64,000 nucleotides of DNA from contig NZ_JACHYB010000001.1 in assembly GCF_014192515.1 (NCBI RefSeq), forward strand, positions 186,001-250,000, written 5' to 3'. The position numbers were made by a program, and so were the translations under genes. Positions 43,141-52,306 of this stretch are shown here, one piece after another. Within the stretch, counting starts at the first letter, position 1. Every line of letters begins with the position of its first letter. This DNA is from Microbacter margulisiae (lineage in GTDB: Bacteria > Bacteroidota > Bacteroidia > Bacteroidales > Paludibacteraceae). The notes under the pieces are model-generated. The model was not told where the DNA came from. It did no database searches and saw only the letters and a list, made by a program, of their open reading frames with translations.

Positions 43141-44094
43141 ATGCGTGTCATAGATTTGATTTCTAATACAAAAACAACTGCATTTTCTTTTGAAATTTTA
43201 CCCCCCTTAAAAGGGAATAATATCGTTCGTGTTTATCAGACCATTGATTTGCTTCGTCCCTTTGATCCCAAATATATTAATATTACTACCCATCGAAGTG
43301 AATTGGTTTATAAAGAGGTAGGTGATAATTTATACAAAAAAATGGCTGAACGCCACCGTCCCGGAACAGTAGCTATTGCTGCAGCTATTCAAAATAAGTA
43401 TAAAATAAACGTAGTTCCCCATCTCATTTGCAGCGGTTTTACTAAAAGCGAAACGGAATATGCATTAATTGATCTGCAATTCTTGGGAATTCATGATTTG
43501 TTAGTATTACGTGGCGATAAAGCAAAACATGAAAAAAACTTTGCACAAACAAATGATGGACATGCGCATGCCATCGATCTGCAGGATCAGGTCAATGATT
43601 TTAATGCTGGAAAATTCCTCGATGGATCGTCAATGGAACATACTGAGGCTATCTTTTCCTATGGCGTGGCAGGTTATCCGGAGAAGCATGATGAAGCGCC
43701 TAATATGGACTCCGATATTTATTGGCTTAAGGAAAAGGTAAAACGTGGAGCCGAGTATGTTGTCACCCAAATGTTTTTTGATAACGAAAAATATTTTGCG
43801 TTTGTCGATCGATGTCGTGCTGAGGGTATTAATGTTCCAATCATTCCTGGCTTGAAGCCGATTACCTTCATGAACCAGTTAACCGCATTACCTAAGATAT
43901 TTCATGTGGATATGCCGGAACCTTTGGTGCTTGAATTGAATAAGTGCAAAACGGATGCTGCTGCTACCGAAGTTGGGGTGGAATGGTGCACAATGCAAGC
44001 CAAAGAGTTGAAACAACATGGCGTGCCCAGCATTCATTTTTATACATTGATGGCTACCCAGAGTGTTAAAAGAGTGGCTGAGCAGGTATATTGA
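43141..44094 (+). CDS. metF: Methylenetetrahydrofolate reductase
   Basis: Reduces 5,10-methylene-THF to 5-methyl-THF for methionine synthesis, using FAD. The 317-aa TIM-barrel protein shows TTAFSFEILPPLKGN, ITTHRS, HLICSGFTKSE, LVLRGDKAKHE (flavin-binding D-K), EYVVTQMFFDNEKYFAFVD and VPIIPGLKPI, all family hallmarks; length is normal. No S-adenosylmethionine riboswitch is apparent upstream. xseA follows 24 bases later. Confidence 0.96.
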   Translation: MRVIDLISNTKTTAFSFEILPPLKGNNIVRVYQTIDLLRPFDPKYINITTHRSELVYKEVGDNLYKKMAERHRPGTVAIAAAIQNKYKINVVPHLICSGFTKSETEYALIDLQFLGIHDLLVLRGDKAKHEKNFAQTNDGHAHAIDLQDQVNDFNAGKFLDGSSMEHTEAIFSYGVAGYPEKHDEAPNMDSDIYWLKEKVKRGAEYVVTQMFFDNEKYFAFVDRCRAEGINVPIIPGLKPITFMNQLTALPKIFHVDMPEPLVLELNKCKTDAAATEVGVEWCTMQAKELKQHGVPSIHFYTLMATQSVKRVAEQVY

Positions 44095-44118
44095 TTCTCC
44101 TCCTTATTTTTTTCGGAC

Positions 44119-45438
44119 ATGATGCAAAATGACAATATACAGAGTTTGTCTTTGTTCGAATTAAACCAACTCATCAAAGAAAAACTGGCCGATGCGTTTC
44201 CATTGCCTGTATGGGTACGTGCTGAAATCAGTGAATTCAGGGAAAATGCCAATGGACATTGCTATCTTGAGCTGATTGATAAAGAAAATCATAATGATAG
44301 AATAGCCGCTAAAATGAAGGCTATGATCTGGTCGTCGACTTATAAGCTTCTGAGAGCTTACTTTGAGGCGACTACAGGTGAAGCGATGAGAGCTGGCATA
44401 AAAATCCTGGCAGCCTGTAATATCGAATTCCATGAACTATATGGCATTAGCTTGATCATTCAGGATATTGATCCCATATTTACGTTGGGAGAAATGGCTA
44501 CCCGAAGGCTTGAATTATTGAAGCAATTGGAGGCGGAAGGAATGCTGAATATGAACAAGCAGTTGTCTTTCCCTTTTTTACCACAGCGAATAGCCGTTAT
44601 TTCTTCCCAGACGGCGGCTGGCTACGGTGATTTTGTAGATCAATTGCATCAAAACAGATTTGGATACATGTTTTATACGCATTTGTTTCCTGCTGTCATG
44701 CAGGGAGACTTGACAGAACAATCTGTCATTACAGCTTTAGATGCTATATTTGATCATGTACAACATTTTGATGTAGTAGTTATTTTACGGGGTGGAGGCG
44801 CTGTAGCGGATTTGAGTAGTTTTGACCGTTATCTTTTGGCTGCACATTGCGCTCAGTTTCCTATTCCGGTGTTGACCGGCATCGGTCATTTTCGCGATGA
44901 TACTTTAATTGATCATGTTGCATTTGCCAGCTTGAAAACGCCTACTGCTGTAGCGGAATTTTTGATTGATAAATTTCAATACGCCCATGATCTGTTGTTA
45001 CAAGATATCGACATCTTAAAAGGAAAGGTAGCCATTTTATATCAGGGCCAGGTAGAGCAGTTGCAGCGTATTACCCGGTCATTACCTTCGCTGCTTATGG
45101 GAAGAACCACTTCACAAAAAGAAGATCTTATCCGTAAATTATCTGTTTTGCATCGCATTTCTACGCAGCAGATTTCTGTTTGTCAACAAAATGTAACCCG
45201 TTTGAACAATTTGCTCCGCTCGGATATGAAACAGAAAATCACAGATCACCATCATGCCCTCGGGCTTCTGGAGAATAAATTAAAGTATGTCAATCCGGTT
45301 GCTATTTTAGAGAAAGGCTATTGTTTAGCATCCGTTGCAGGGAAGCGAGTTGTCTCCAAATCATCTGTACAAGAAGGCGACATCATGAAAGTTGGCTTTT
45401 TCGATGGCGTCATTACCACGAAAGTCACAGAACGCTGA
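44119..45438 (+). CDS. xseA: Exodeoxyribonuclease VII large subunit
   Basis: Catalytic subunit of the single-strand-specific exonuclease VII. The 439-aa product has the N-terminal OB-fold (PVWVRAEISEFRENANGHCY), the nuclease core (PQRIAVISSQTAAGYGDFVD; VVILRGGGAVADLSSFD; PVLTGIGHFRDDTLIDHVAF) and a long coiled coil before a short C-terminal barrel (NPVAILEKGYCLA). The small subunit gene xseB is not next to it. It ends seven bases before the convergent end of the next minus-strand gene. Confidence 0.95.
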   Translation: MMQNDNIQSLSLFELNQLIKEKLADAFPLPVWVRAEISEFRENANGHCYLELIDKENHNDRIAAKMKAMIWSSTYKLLRAYFEATTGEAMRAGIKILAACNIEFHELYGISLIIQDIDPIFTLGEMATRRLELLKQLEAEGMLNMNKQLSFPFLPQRIAVISSQTAAGYGDFVDQLHQNRFGYMFYTHLFPAVMQGDLTEQSVITALDAIFDHVQHFDVVVILRGGGAVADLSSFDRYLLAAHCAQFPIPVLTGIGHFRDDTLIDHVAFASLKTPTAVAEFLIDKFQYAHDLLLQDIDILKGKVAILYQGQVEQLQRITRSLPSLLMGRTTSQKEDLIRKLSVLHRISTQQISVCQQNVTRLNNLLRSDMKQKITDHHHALGLLENKLKYVNPVAILEKGYCLASVAGKRVVSKSSVQEGDIMKVGFFDGVITTKVTER

Positions 45439-45445
45439 TTTTCCT

Positions 45446-46960
45446 TTATTCTCCAATCAAGATTGGCGTTGATGGATCGCTTTCATTATCCAATCGGTTC
45501 AATGCGGTGATTACATATTTTGACCGTTGTTGCGCATTGGGGATGGTATATATTGTGTCACGTTGAATAGAAACAATATGACTTCCACTACGCAAATCAA
45601 TCGGTTCATTCAATCCAAAACGATAGATGCAGAAGGAAGAACTTTTCCCCATTTCATCTTTTGCCGGCACCGGAGTCCATCGTATTTGCAAATGACAGTT
45701 CTCAAGTGTCACCCTCACATCATGAATAGGTTGCGGAGCTTCCCTGCTTAACGAAGGATACAGAGGAATAAGGGCAGGATATCGTTGATAGTGGGTTGCT
45801 AACGTGTCCACTGCTCCAAAAGGATTTTGAGCCAGTTGATATCCGGACCACCAAATATTACCTTGTATATTAGGAGTTTCGCGTTCCAGCCTCATTTTTG
45901 CAGCAAATTGTGTCTTAGTGTTATCCTTTAGATCTTTTGCCTGAAAAGTCATAATACTTTGTCCAATATAGAGATTTGTGCCATACGTGTTTTGGCTCCA
46001 CCAACGAATAAGCGTTGCATAATCTGCAGCCGGGTTGCCAATCGTCCAATAAAGCTGGGGTGCAACGTAATCGATCCAGTGATATTTTTCCCAAAGCAAG
46101 ACATTGGCATTTAGGTCACTGTAATTGCTTAGTCCGTGGGTGTTGCTTCCGGAGCCGTCAGGCGTATCGCTGGCGTTACGAAATATACCGAAAGGACTCA
46201 CGCCGAACACAACCCATGGCTTGATACGATGGACTGTTTCCGATACTTCCTTGATCAATTCATCTACATTGTTGCGTCTCCACATGTCCCGTTCATTTTT
46301 TGTGAAGCCTTCTTTTTTGCCCCATTTCCTGAACGAAGCATTGTCATTAAATCGTTCTCCTCTGATGGGGTAGGGATAAAAGTAATCATCGAAATGAATT
46401 CCGTCAACATCATAACGGGTAACAATGTCGGCAACAACTTTTGTTACGATTTTCCATGATTCGGGATTGCCCGGATCGAAATAAAGTTGTTTCCCGTATT
46501 TGATAAATATTCTATGGTGTTTTTTATTCATTTTCGAAAGCTTTTCCTTGTCGTTCAGGGTGACGCGGTAGGGATTTAACCAGGCGTGCAGTTGCATATT
46601 GCGTTCATGACATGCTTTGATCATAAAAGCCAGCGGATCCCACACCGGATTTGGTGCTTTGCCTTGTTCTCCCGTCAGGAAACGGCTCCAGGGTTCTATC
46701 TTTGAAGGATAAAATGCATCAGCTTCAGGACGTACCTGAAACATAACGGCATTGATGCCGGCTCGTTGAAAAGTATCCAGCATTGCACTCCATTCTTGTT
46801 GAATGGCTTGTGGGGTCATATGCTGGAATCGTGTGTTGCCAACTGTCGGAATCCATACACCCCGGAATTCACGTTTGGGAAAATTCTCAGCTTGTACTGA
46901 CTGTAGTATTTCAACAACAAATAAGCTTATGATAAACAGGTGCAATAAAAAACGGTTCAT
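45446..46960 (-). CDS. Secreted family-10-like glycosidase (GHL10/DUF187)
   Basis: A 504-aa protein with signal peptide (MNRFLLHLFIISLFVVEILQ) and a TIM-barrel of the glycosyl-hydrolase-like 10 family: FRGVWIPTVGNTRF near the N-terminus, NAVMFQVRPEADAFYPSKIE, LHAWLNPYRV, YDVDGIHFDDYFYPYP and VVFGVSPFGI. A fibronectin-like C-terminal segment follows (about 415-500). Family members are thought to cut polysaccharide or peptidoglycan-linked glycans; the substrate here is unknown. It is the last gene of a minus-strand run that starts with the AMP nucleosidase. Confidence 0.9.
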   Translation of the reverse strand: MNRFLLHLFIISLFVVEILQSVQAENFPKREFRGVWIPTVGNTRFQHMTPQAIQQEWSAMLDTFQRAGINAVMFQVRPEADAFYPSKIEPWSRFLTGEQGKAPNPVWDPLAFMIKACHERNMQLHAWLNPYRVTLNDKEKLSKMNKKHHRIFIKYGKQLYFDPGNPESWKIVTKVVADIVTRYDVDGIHFDDYFYPYPIRGERFNDNASFRKWGKKEGFTKNERDMWRRNNVDELIKEVSETVHRIKPWVVFGVSPFGIFRNASDTPDGSGSNTHGLSNYSDLNANVLLWEKYHWIDYVAPQLYWTIGNPAADYATLIRWWSQNTYGTNLYIGQSIMTFQAKDLKDNTKTQFAAKMRLERETPNIQGNIWWSGYQLAQNPFGAVDTLATHYQRYPALIPLYPSLSREAPQPIHDVRVTLENCHLQIRWTPVPAKDEMGKSSSFCIYRFGLNEPIDLRSGSHIVSIQRDTIYTIPNAQQRSKYVITALNRLDNESDPSTPILIGE

Positions 46961-46998
46961 GTCTACTATTTTTATTTTGTAAATGACAGCGGAATGGG

Positions 46999-47787
46999 TT
47001 ACATGTTTTTTTGTACGAAATAGATAATCGTATCTTTTGCAGCTTCTGCATTGGGAGTTAAGGCATAAAGCAGGGCTTCGTTTTCATTGATGAAGCTTGC
47101 CAAAGGAATTTCACTGACCTCAAACCCGGCAGTTCGCAAGCGGTCGGCATAATCGCGCCCATATTCGCGTTGATGATCTTTTTGTCCAAAATGGCGCAGC
47201 CTCTCTTCAGGAGTTGTTATCGATTTATCTTCGTAGGTTGTAGTACGATTCAGGTTGACAGGTGACTGGATAATACCCCAGCCGCCGGGTTTCATGACGC
47301 GATATAATTCCTGCATCGCCAGACGGTCGTCGTCCACATGCTCAAGAATATGATTTGACATGACCATATCAAATGTATTGTCTTCAAACGGGATGTTTTG
47401 AATATCCATTTTCACCCTTGCAAGGGGCGATTCCAAGTCTGCCGAATAATAGTCAAGTTGCGTGAGCTGTTGAAACCGTTTGATGAAACAATATTCGGGT
47501 GCAATGTGAAGCATCTTCCCTTGTTGGTGGAAAAACCCGGTTTTCCGATCCAGGAACAGCCAGATCTGCCGATGCCGTTCCAGGGAAAGGCACGAAGGAC
47601 ACAGGGCATTTTCCCGCGACGATACATATCCGTAAGGTAATAGCTTTCGAAAATGATGATGACAAACAGGGCATTCAATTTTGTGTCCCCGATAAAATAT
47701 TGAACTGATTCTAAGGACAAAATGACTGAATAATTGCAGATATTTACGCGGGATATGATTGAGTAAAAGGCGGATAATTTTTTTCAT
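46999..47787 (-). CDS. SAM-dependent methyltransferase with N-terminal Cys motif
   Basis: A 262-aa class I methyltransferase. The SAM-binding domain spans about 95-230: DIQNIPFEDNTFDMVMSNHI, LEHVDDDRLAMQELYRVMKP and GGWGIIQSP. Before it lies a Zn-ribbon-like stretch, CPVCHHHFRKLLPYG...CPSCLSLERH (two Cys pairs), probably a small metal site. The substrate is unknown. The gene begins two bases after the holA stop, so it is translated with it. Confidence 0.85.
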   Translation of the reverse strand: MKKIIRLLLNHIPRKYLQLFSHFVLRISSIFYRGHKIECPVCHHHFRKLLPYGYVSSRENALCPSCLSLERHRQIWLFLDRKTGFFHQQGKMLHIAPEYCFIKRFQQLTQLDYYSADLESPLARVKMDIQNIPFEDNTFDMVMSNHILEHVDDDRLAMQELYRVMKPGGWGIIQSPVNLNRTTTYEDKSITTPEERLRHFGQKDHQREYGRDYADRLRTAGFEVSEIPLASFINENEALLYALTPNAEAAKDTIIYFVQKNM

Positions 47788-47788
47788 G

Positions 47789-48808
47789 TTAATGTAGTAT
47801 TTTATAAATGAGCTCTTTCAATAACTCACCTGCGTCTGCCGAACTATTGCTTATCCCTTTTGACTGGGCATCGTAATTGCGGAGCATAGAGATAATCTGC
47901 TCTGTTTTGGTAACCGGGAATCTTCGTGATGCTGCGGCATAATCTTTTACAAAATAGGGATTGACTCCCAAGGCTTTAGCTGCAATTGCATCATTTTTTT
48001 CCGGTAGTGAGTGATAAACCAATAAATTGCTGAAAAAGTTGAATAGCACAACTAAAGTTACCGAAATGGGGTTTGCACGTTCATTGGTGGCAAAATAACG
48101 AATGATACGGTTCGATTTTAGTATATCATTAGAAATTAGTGCTTTGAGGAGCTCAAAATTATTGAAATCTTTACTGATGCCGATGTTTTTCTCTACTAAT
48201 TCCGGTGTAATTCCCGGCATGTTCGTTGGTTTGGTAATAATCAGTTTTTCTAACTCATTAGCAATTTTACTTAAATCATTTCCCAGAAATTCCGACAACA
48301 TTTCTGCTGCTTTCGTGGTGATCGTGATCTTTCTTTCGGCTAAATATTCGGTAATCCATTTTGGAACCTGATCGTCATATATTTTGTCCGCAGTGTATAA
48401 AATCCCTTTTTTTTCAATTTCCTGCACGAGTTTGCTACGGCGATCCAGCTTGCCATTTTTATGACAAAAAACCAACAGGGTAGTAGGAAGCGGTTTTTCG
48501 AGATAAAACCGAAGATCATCAATTGCTTTAAGCTGTTGCGCTTCTTTTACGATGATGACCTGATACGGGGCTCCCATCGGGAATTGTTTTGCCGCATTTA
48601 TGATTGCCCCGATGCTACTGTCCTTGCCATAGAATATCGTTTGGTTGAATGCTTTTTCTTCTTCCGTCAGGATATGGGATTCGATGTAATCGCTTATCTT
48701 GTCAATATAATAGGCTTCTTCTCCCATCAAATAGTAGATTGGAGCAAACTCTTTAGCCCGTAGTTTGTTGAGTATCGCTTGGTATGTTATCGTATTGCTT
48801 TTGGCCAT
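47789..48808 (-). CDS. holA: DNA polymerase III delta subunit
   Basis: The delta subunit opens the sliding clamp as part of the clamp loader. The 339-aa product has the HolA pattern: FAPIYYLMGEEAYYIDKISD at the start, a P-loop-less AAA+ domain (TTLLVFCHKNGKLDRRSKL), KWITEYLAERKITITTKAAE and a C-terminal helical collar. The ATG overlaps the TAA of the AMP nucleosidase gene by one base (taatg), which implies translational coupling. Confidence 0.93.
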   Translation of the reverse strand: MAKSNTITYQAILNKLRAKEFAPIYYLMGEEAYYIDKISDYIESHILTEEEKAFNQTIFYGKDSSIGAIINAAKQFPMGAPYQVIIVKEAQQLKAIDDLRFYLEKPLPTTLLVFCHKNGKLDRRSKLVQEIEKKGILYTADKIYDDQVPKWITEYLAERKITITTKAAEMLSEFLGNDLSKIANELEKLIITKPTNMPGITPELVEKNIGISKDFNNFELLKALISNDILKSNRIIRYFATNERANPISVTLVVLFNFFSNLLVYHSLPEKNDAIAAKALGVNPYFVKDYAAASRRFPVTKTEQIISMLRNYDAQSKGISNSSADAGELLKELIYKILH

Positions 48809-49578
48809 TATTCGAATCGCAGGTGTTTTATAGTGCTACTGTTATGAATTATTGACGATAGCGATTTGATACCTATTTCAAGATGTTCTTCCACAAAATT
48901 ATGGGTCACGTTTTTGTCGCTGGCTTCTGTTTTAATTCCTTCAGGAGTCATAGGCATGTCCGAAACGAGCAATAATGCCCCGGTCGGTATCCCATTGTAG
49001 AAACCCACCGAAAATAATGTGGCTGATTCCATGTCAATGGCCAGCGCCCTGGTTTTTTGTAAATATTGTTTGAATGTCTGGTCGTGTTCCCACACTCGGC
49101 GGTTTGTGGTATAGACCGTACCTGTCCAATAATCTTTCCCAAAATCACGAATATTTGACGAAACGGCACGTTGTAAACTAAATGCAGGCAGAGCAGGCAC
49201 TTCGGGAGGGAAAAAATCGTTGGAAGTCCCTTCTCCCCGAATAGCTGCTATGGGTAGAATGTAATCACCCAGATGATTTTTGCTTTTTAATCCTCCGCAT
49301 TTTCCTAAAAAAAGAACGGCCTTCGGTTGAATGGCGGAAAGCAGATCCATGATTAAAGCTGCATTTGGACTCCCCATCCCAAAGTTTATGATCGTAATGC
49401 CTGCCGCAGAAGCATTGGTCATGGTTCCTTCCGTAAATACAGGTACGCCGAAGCGATTGGCAAAAAGCTCAACGTAATTATTGAAGTTTGTCAAAAGAAT
49501 ATGAGAATCAAATGCTTCCAGAGGTCGTTTTGTGTAACGTACCAGCCAGTTTTCTACAATTTCTTTTTTTGTCTTCAT
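48808..49578 (-). CDS. amn: AMP nucleosidase
   Basis: Splits AMP to adenine and ribose-5-phosphate; a phosphorylase-superfamily enzyme. The Bacteroidetes-type short form (256 aa from the ATG at 49578, MKTKKEIVENWLVRYTKRPL) lacks the N-terminal domain of the E. coli enzyme. Motifs: FGMGSPNAALIMDLL, FLGKCGGLK, GDYILPIAAIRGEG, AIDMESATLFSVG and LLVSDMPMTPEG. The frame is open 21 codons further upstream but those residues do not look like the family. It is the first gene of the run amn-holA-methyltransferase-GHL10. Confidence 0.93.
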   Translation of the reverse strand: MKTKKEIVENWLVRYTKRPLEAFDSHILLTNFNNYVELFANRFGVPVFTEGTMTNASAAGITIINFGMGSPNAALIMDLLSAIQPKAVLFLGKCGGLKSKNHLGDYILPIAAIRGEGTSNDFFPPEVPALPAFSLQRAVSSNIRDFGKDYWTGTVYTTNRRVWEHDQTFKQYLQKTRALAIDMESATLFSVGFYNGIPTGALLLVSDMPMTPEGIKTEASDKNVTHNFVEEHLEIGIKSLSSIIHNSSTIKHLRFE

Positions 49579-49839
49579 TGAAAACATTTTTATGTTGGAA
49601 TACAGACGCCAGATTATGCGTTTATTCGATTTTGCGTTCAAAGTTACATAAATTTTGCGTTTTCTTCTTTGTTCTGATTATCTATATCTCAGATGGTGAA
49701 TTCCAATTGATTTTGTACTGAAATTAAGCGGAGTGTCATTTTGTCCGAGTATGTTTGAAAGATCGTATCTTTGAATTCTAATTCATTTAGGTTGTAGAAA
49801 AATTATTATTGATTATTATCTTTACGTTGTCAATGTATT

Positions 49840-50298
49840 ATGATTGAGCTTAATTTACCGGTTTATTCGTTTCAAATCAAAAATCGACAGGGCAAACCGG
49901 TTATTTTTGATCGGTTGAGGAAGCGTTTTGTCGCATTGACTCCTGAAGAATGGGTGCGTCAGAATGTGGTGGAATATTTAATTTCGGAAAAAAGCTATCC
50001 ATCGGCTTTGATGGCTAATGAGATTTCGTTACAGCAAAACGGGGTAAAAAAGCGTTGTGATACAATAGTTTATAATCGGGAGGGAAACCCTTTGCTGATT
50101 GCTGAGTTTAAGGCTCCCGAAATCGAAATCACACAACAAACATTCGATCAAATAGCACGATACAATATCATGCTTAAAGTATCCTATTTATTGATAAGCA
50201 ATGGATTGAAACATTTTTGCTGTCAGGTCGACTACGAACGCCAACACGTATCTTTTCTGCCAGATATTCCTTTTTTTACGGCAATCTCAGGTAAATAA
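49840..50298 (+). CDS. HsdR N-terminal-domain protein (restriction-nuclease-like)
   Basis: A 152-aa stand-alone version of the type I restriction R-subunit N-terminal nuclease domain (HSDR_N_2). Seen: LTPEEWVRQNVVEYLISEKS, GVKKRCDTIVYN (metal-binding Asp in KRxD), PLLIAEFKAPEIEI (E-x-K of the PD-(D/E)xK site). No methylase, specificity or motor gene is nearby, so it is not a restriction system; this single-domain form is widespread and conserved in Bacteroidales. A TATCTTTG box with upstream TTTG (49740-49773) may be its promoter. Confidence 0.9.
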   Translation: MIELNLPVYSFQIKNRQGKPVIFDRLRKRFVALTPEEWVRQNVVEYLISEKSYPSALMANEISLQQNGVKKRCDTIVYNREGNPLLIAEFKAPEIEITQQTFDQIARYNIMLKVSYLLISNGLKHFCCQVDYERQHVSFLPDIPFFTAISGK

Positions 50299-50299
50299 A

Positions 50300-50923
50300 T
50301 CATTTGAATTCGGCACTGTTTTGCTCGGTGCTGATGTCTTCAAGCCGTACCAGCTTATTGACTATGGCATAAATCGTTAATCCGGCTGTACTGTGAATTT
50401 GAAGTTTTTTTGCAATATTACGACGGTGTGTGATGATTGTATGACTTGAGACGAAAAGCTTTTCTGCCATCTCTTTGTTGGTCATTCCTTTTACAATGCA
50501 GGCGATAACTTCCTGTTCACGTGTACTGAGCGGTTGATGCGTGGCAGCAGCGGGTTCTTCCGTTTTTTGAAACGCCGTTATCAGTCTTTCCAGTTTCTGC
50601 GTTGTATCATATAGTGAGAACGAATCGTCATATAGTCCTGTTAATGTGTCGTCAACCGGATGATAAACAAGTGCAATCATCTTGATATGACTCGATTGTG
50701 TCCCGTTTCTAAGTTTTTTCCCGGCATCAAAACCATAATAAGCCGGATTTATAAACAGCAAATCAACAGAATGGTTTTTTAACATGAATGGGAGTTCCTC
50801 TATATTGCTCGACTCAATAATCTGGAGTTTTAATTTAGGAATTTGTTTCAACAGAGCTACCAATCCTTTCCGGATCAGCTCGGAAGGCTCGGCGATAACT
50901 ATTTTGAGCATCTCGTTCATCAT
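50300..50923 (-). CDS. LuxR-family regulator with degenerate receiver domain
   Basis: A 207-aa two-domain regulator. The N-terminal half has the receiver fold (LKIVIAEPSELIRKGLVALL), but the position of the phospho-acceptor Asp is Asn59 (VDLLFINPAYYG) and the acidic pair is incomplete (AEPSE), so classical phosphorylation is unlikely. The C-terminal LuxR HTH is normal: LSTREQEVIACIVKGMTNKE, then VSSHTIITHRRNIAKKL. The start at 50923 overlaps the stop of the hemerythrin-like gene by four bases (ATGA), so both are translated together and probably act in one response, perhaps to oxygen or NO. Confidence 0.88.
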   Translation of the reverse strand: MMNEMLKIVIAEPSELIRKGLVALLKQIPKLKLQIIESSNIEELPFMLKNHSVDLLFINPAYYGFDAGKKLRNGTQSSHIKMIALVYHPVDDTLTGLYDDSFSLYDTTQKLERLITAFQKTEEPAAATHQPLSTREQEVIACIVKGMTNKEMAEKLFVSSHTIITHRRNIAKKLQIHSTAGLTIYAIVNKLVRLEDISTEQNSAEFK

Positions 50924-51615
50924 CTTTTTTTCTTCGCTTTTGATTCGTTGGCAAGGATGGCAGGCGTCAAAAGCAGGTCTTCGATACGGCAATGGATATT
51001 GAATTCCTCTTCGCAGGCAAAGAGATCGTAAACTGCCAGGTTGAGGGCCGACGCATCCTCGTTAGGTGGAAAATATTTGATGATAATATTCTTTATTTCA
51101 TTCATTTTCAAGTTGATTTGTTCGTGCCAACGATGGAGGTTCCCGATTGGCATATGGGATGCGTCTGCCACATCCTGTGCAGGAATGATATGGGAGAAGA
51201 TGGTCTTTTCCTCAAAATCGGTATGCATTTGGAGTTCATGAACATACTCGTCAAAATAGCGAAGCATCAGTGCATAGAATTGTTCATCGGAACGATCGAT
51301 TGCTGCAATTAATTTTTGCCTGATGGCCGGATACCGGAAATTGAAAAAATAATCGTGTGCATTTATTAAATAGTCAGTGAGCGTTTTTAGAGAAATATGT
51401 TCGGGCGAAATCGTGTAATCTTCATCGTCATGGATGGTAAGATTGCTGATGGCAAGAAAAGTATTTTCGTCAATATGCTTCTCCTGGCAAACTTCATGTA
51501 TGGTTTTATCGCCTACGCCAAGGGAAAGTCCGAAACGATTCATCACAAGCAGGATTTCAGGTTCGGCTACAATTAATTCCCAAAAGGTATCGTCGGCTTT
51601 GCAAAGTGGTTTCAT
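50920..51615 (-). CDS. Hemerythrin-domain protein
   Basis: A 231-aa helical protein resembling hemerythrin/RIC-type di-iron proteins. Likely ligand-bearing helices: NAHDYFFNFRYPAIRQKL, FDEYVHELQMHTDFEEKTIF, NLHRWHEQINLKMNEI and CEEEFNIHCRIEDLLLTPAI. The first 75 residues (LLVMNRFGLSLGVGDKTIHE) look like the DUF1858/ScdA-type N-terminal helical part. Such proteins bind oxygen or NO or help repair Fe-S clusters. The gene is coupled to the regulator downstream by a four-base overlap. Confidence 0.85.
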   Translation of the reverse strand: MKPLCKADDTFWELIVAEPEILLVMNRFGLSLGVGDKTIHEVCQEKHIDENTFLAISNLTIHDDEDYTISPEHISLKTLTDYLINAHDYFFNFRYPAIRQKLIAAIDRSDEQFYALMLRYFDEYVHELQMHTDFEEKTIFSHIIPAQDVADASHMPIGNLHRWHEQINLKMNEIKNIIIKYFPPNEDASALNLAVYDLFACEEEFNIHCRIEDLLLTPAILANESKAKKKR

Positions 51616-51701
51616 TTTTATAGCGTTGAAAAAAACAAAGATAATATGCTTCGGGCTGTTTTTGTGTTACTGGGGGGATTATTCCAGTTTTGTTTTCCTT
51701 G

Positions 51702-52256
51702 TCAGACTCCCATTTTCAACTCTTTTTTTTGAGAATGGAGAAACTTTCCTCGAAAGTAAAGTAGCTTATGGCAGATGAATAATTTCCGGATTGGATGTAA
51801 ATGATCGATGAATAAAACGCCTTCCAGATGATCGTATTCATGCTGAAAAATACGCGCTTTGATGCCATGCAATGTTTCTTCCACTTTGTTGAATGTTGTA
51901 TCGAGATAACGAACACGGATGGAAGAGGGGCGTTCTATATCTTTGTAAATGGATGGAACACTTAAACATCCTTCGTTAAACCGGCAGCTCTTTTCGCTAA
52001 ACCAGGTTATTTCCGGATTAATGTAAGCGGCTTTGAACGGTTTGCAAGCATCATCTGAATTTGTTTGCAGGGTGGTATCAATCACAAAAACAGACTGGTT
52101 GATTCCGACTTGAGGTGCTGCCAATCCAATACCTCCCTGCTGTGCCAATGTTTCAAAAAGCATTTGAATCAATTCTGCAGGCTGATCATTTTTGGTAATC
52201 GATTTTGAAGATTGCCGTAATCTGTCATCGCCGTATTTGATAATATTAAAAGGCAT
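51702..52256 (-). CDS. def: Peptide deformylase
   Basis: Removes the formyl group from nascent proteins. Active-site motifs are complete: GIGLAAPQVG (motif 1), EGCLSVP (motif 2, Cys ligand) and QHEYDHLEGVLFID (motif 3, HExxH type). I prefer the ATG at 52256 (MPFNIIKYGDDRLR) over the one five codons earlier. About 184 aa, normal. It is the last gene of a minus-strand run from the DUF134 gene to here. Confidence 0.95.
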   Translation of the reverse strand: MPFNIIKYGDDRLRQSSKSITKNDQPAELIQMLFETLAQQGGIGLAAPQVGINQSVFVIDTTLQTNSDDACKPFKAAYINPEITWFSEKSCRFNEGCLSVPSIYKDIERPSSIRVRYLDTTFNKVEETLHGIKARIFQHEYDHLEGVLFIDHLHPIRKLFICHKLLYFRGKFLHSQKKELKMGV

Positions 52257-52306
52257 AGGGGAGTGTCGCACTGTTTATGATGTTGCTATATGATGGGGAC
52301 AATAAT

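Noticed and set aside
49840..50298. Restriction-modification system suggested by the HsdR N-terminal domain
   Set aside because: No methylase, specificity or helicase gene is nearby; the stand-alone domain is a common Bacteroidales protein.
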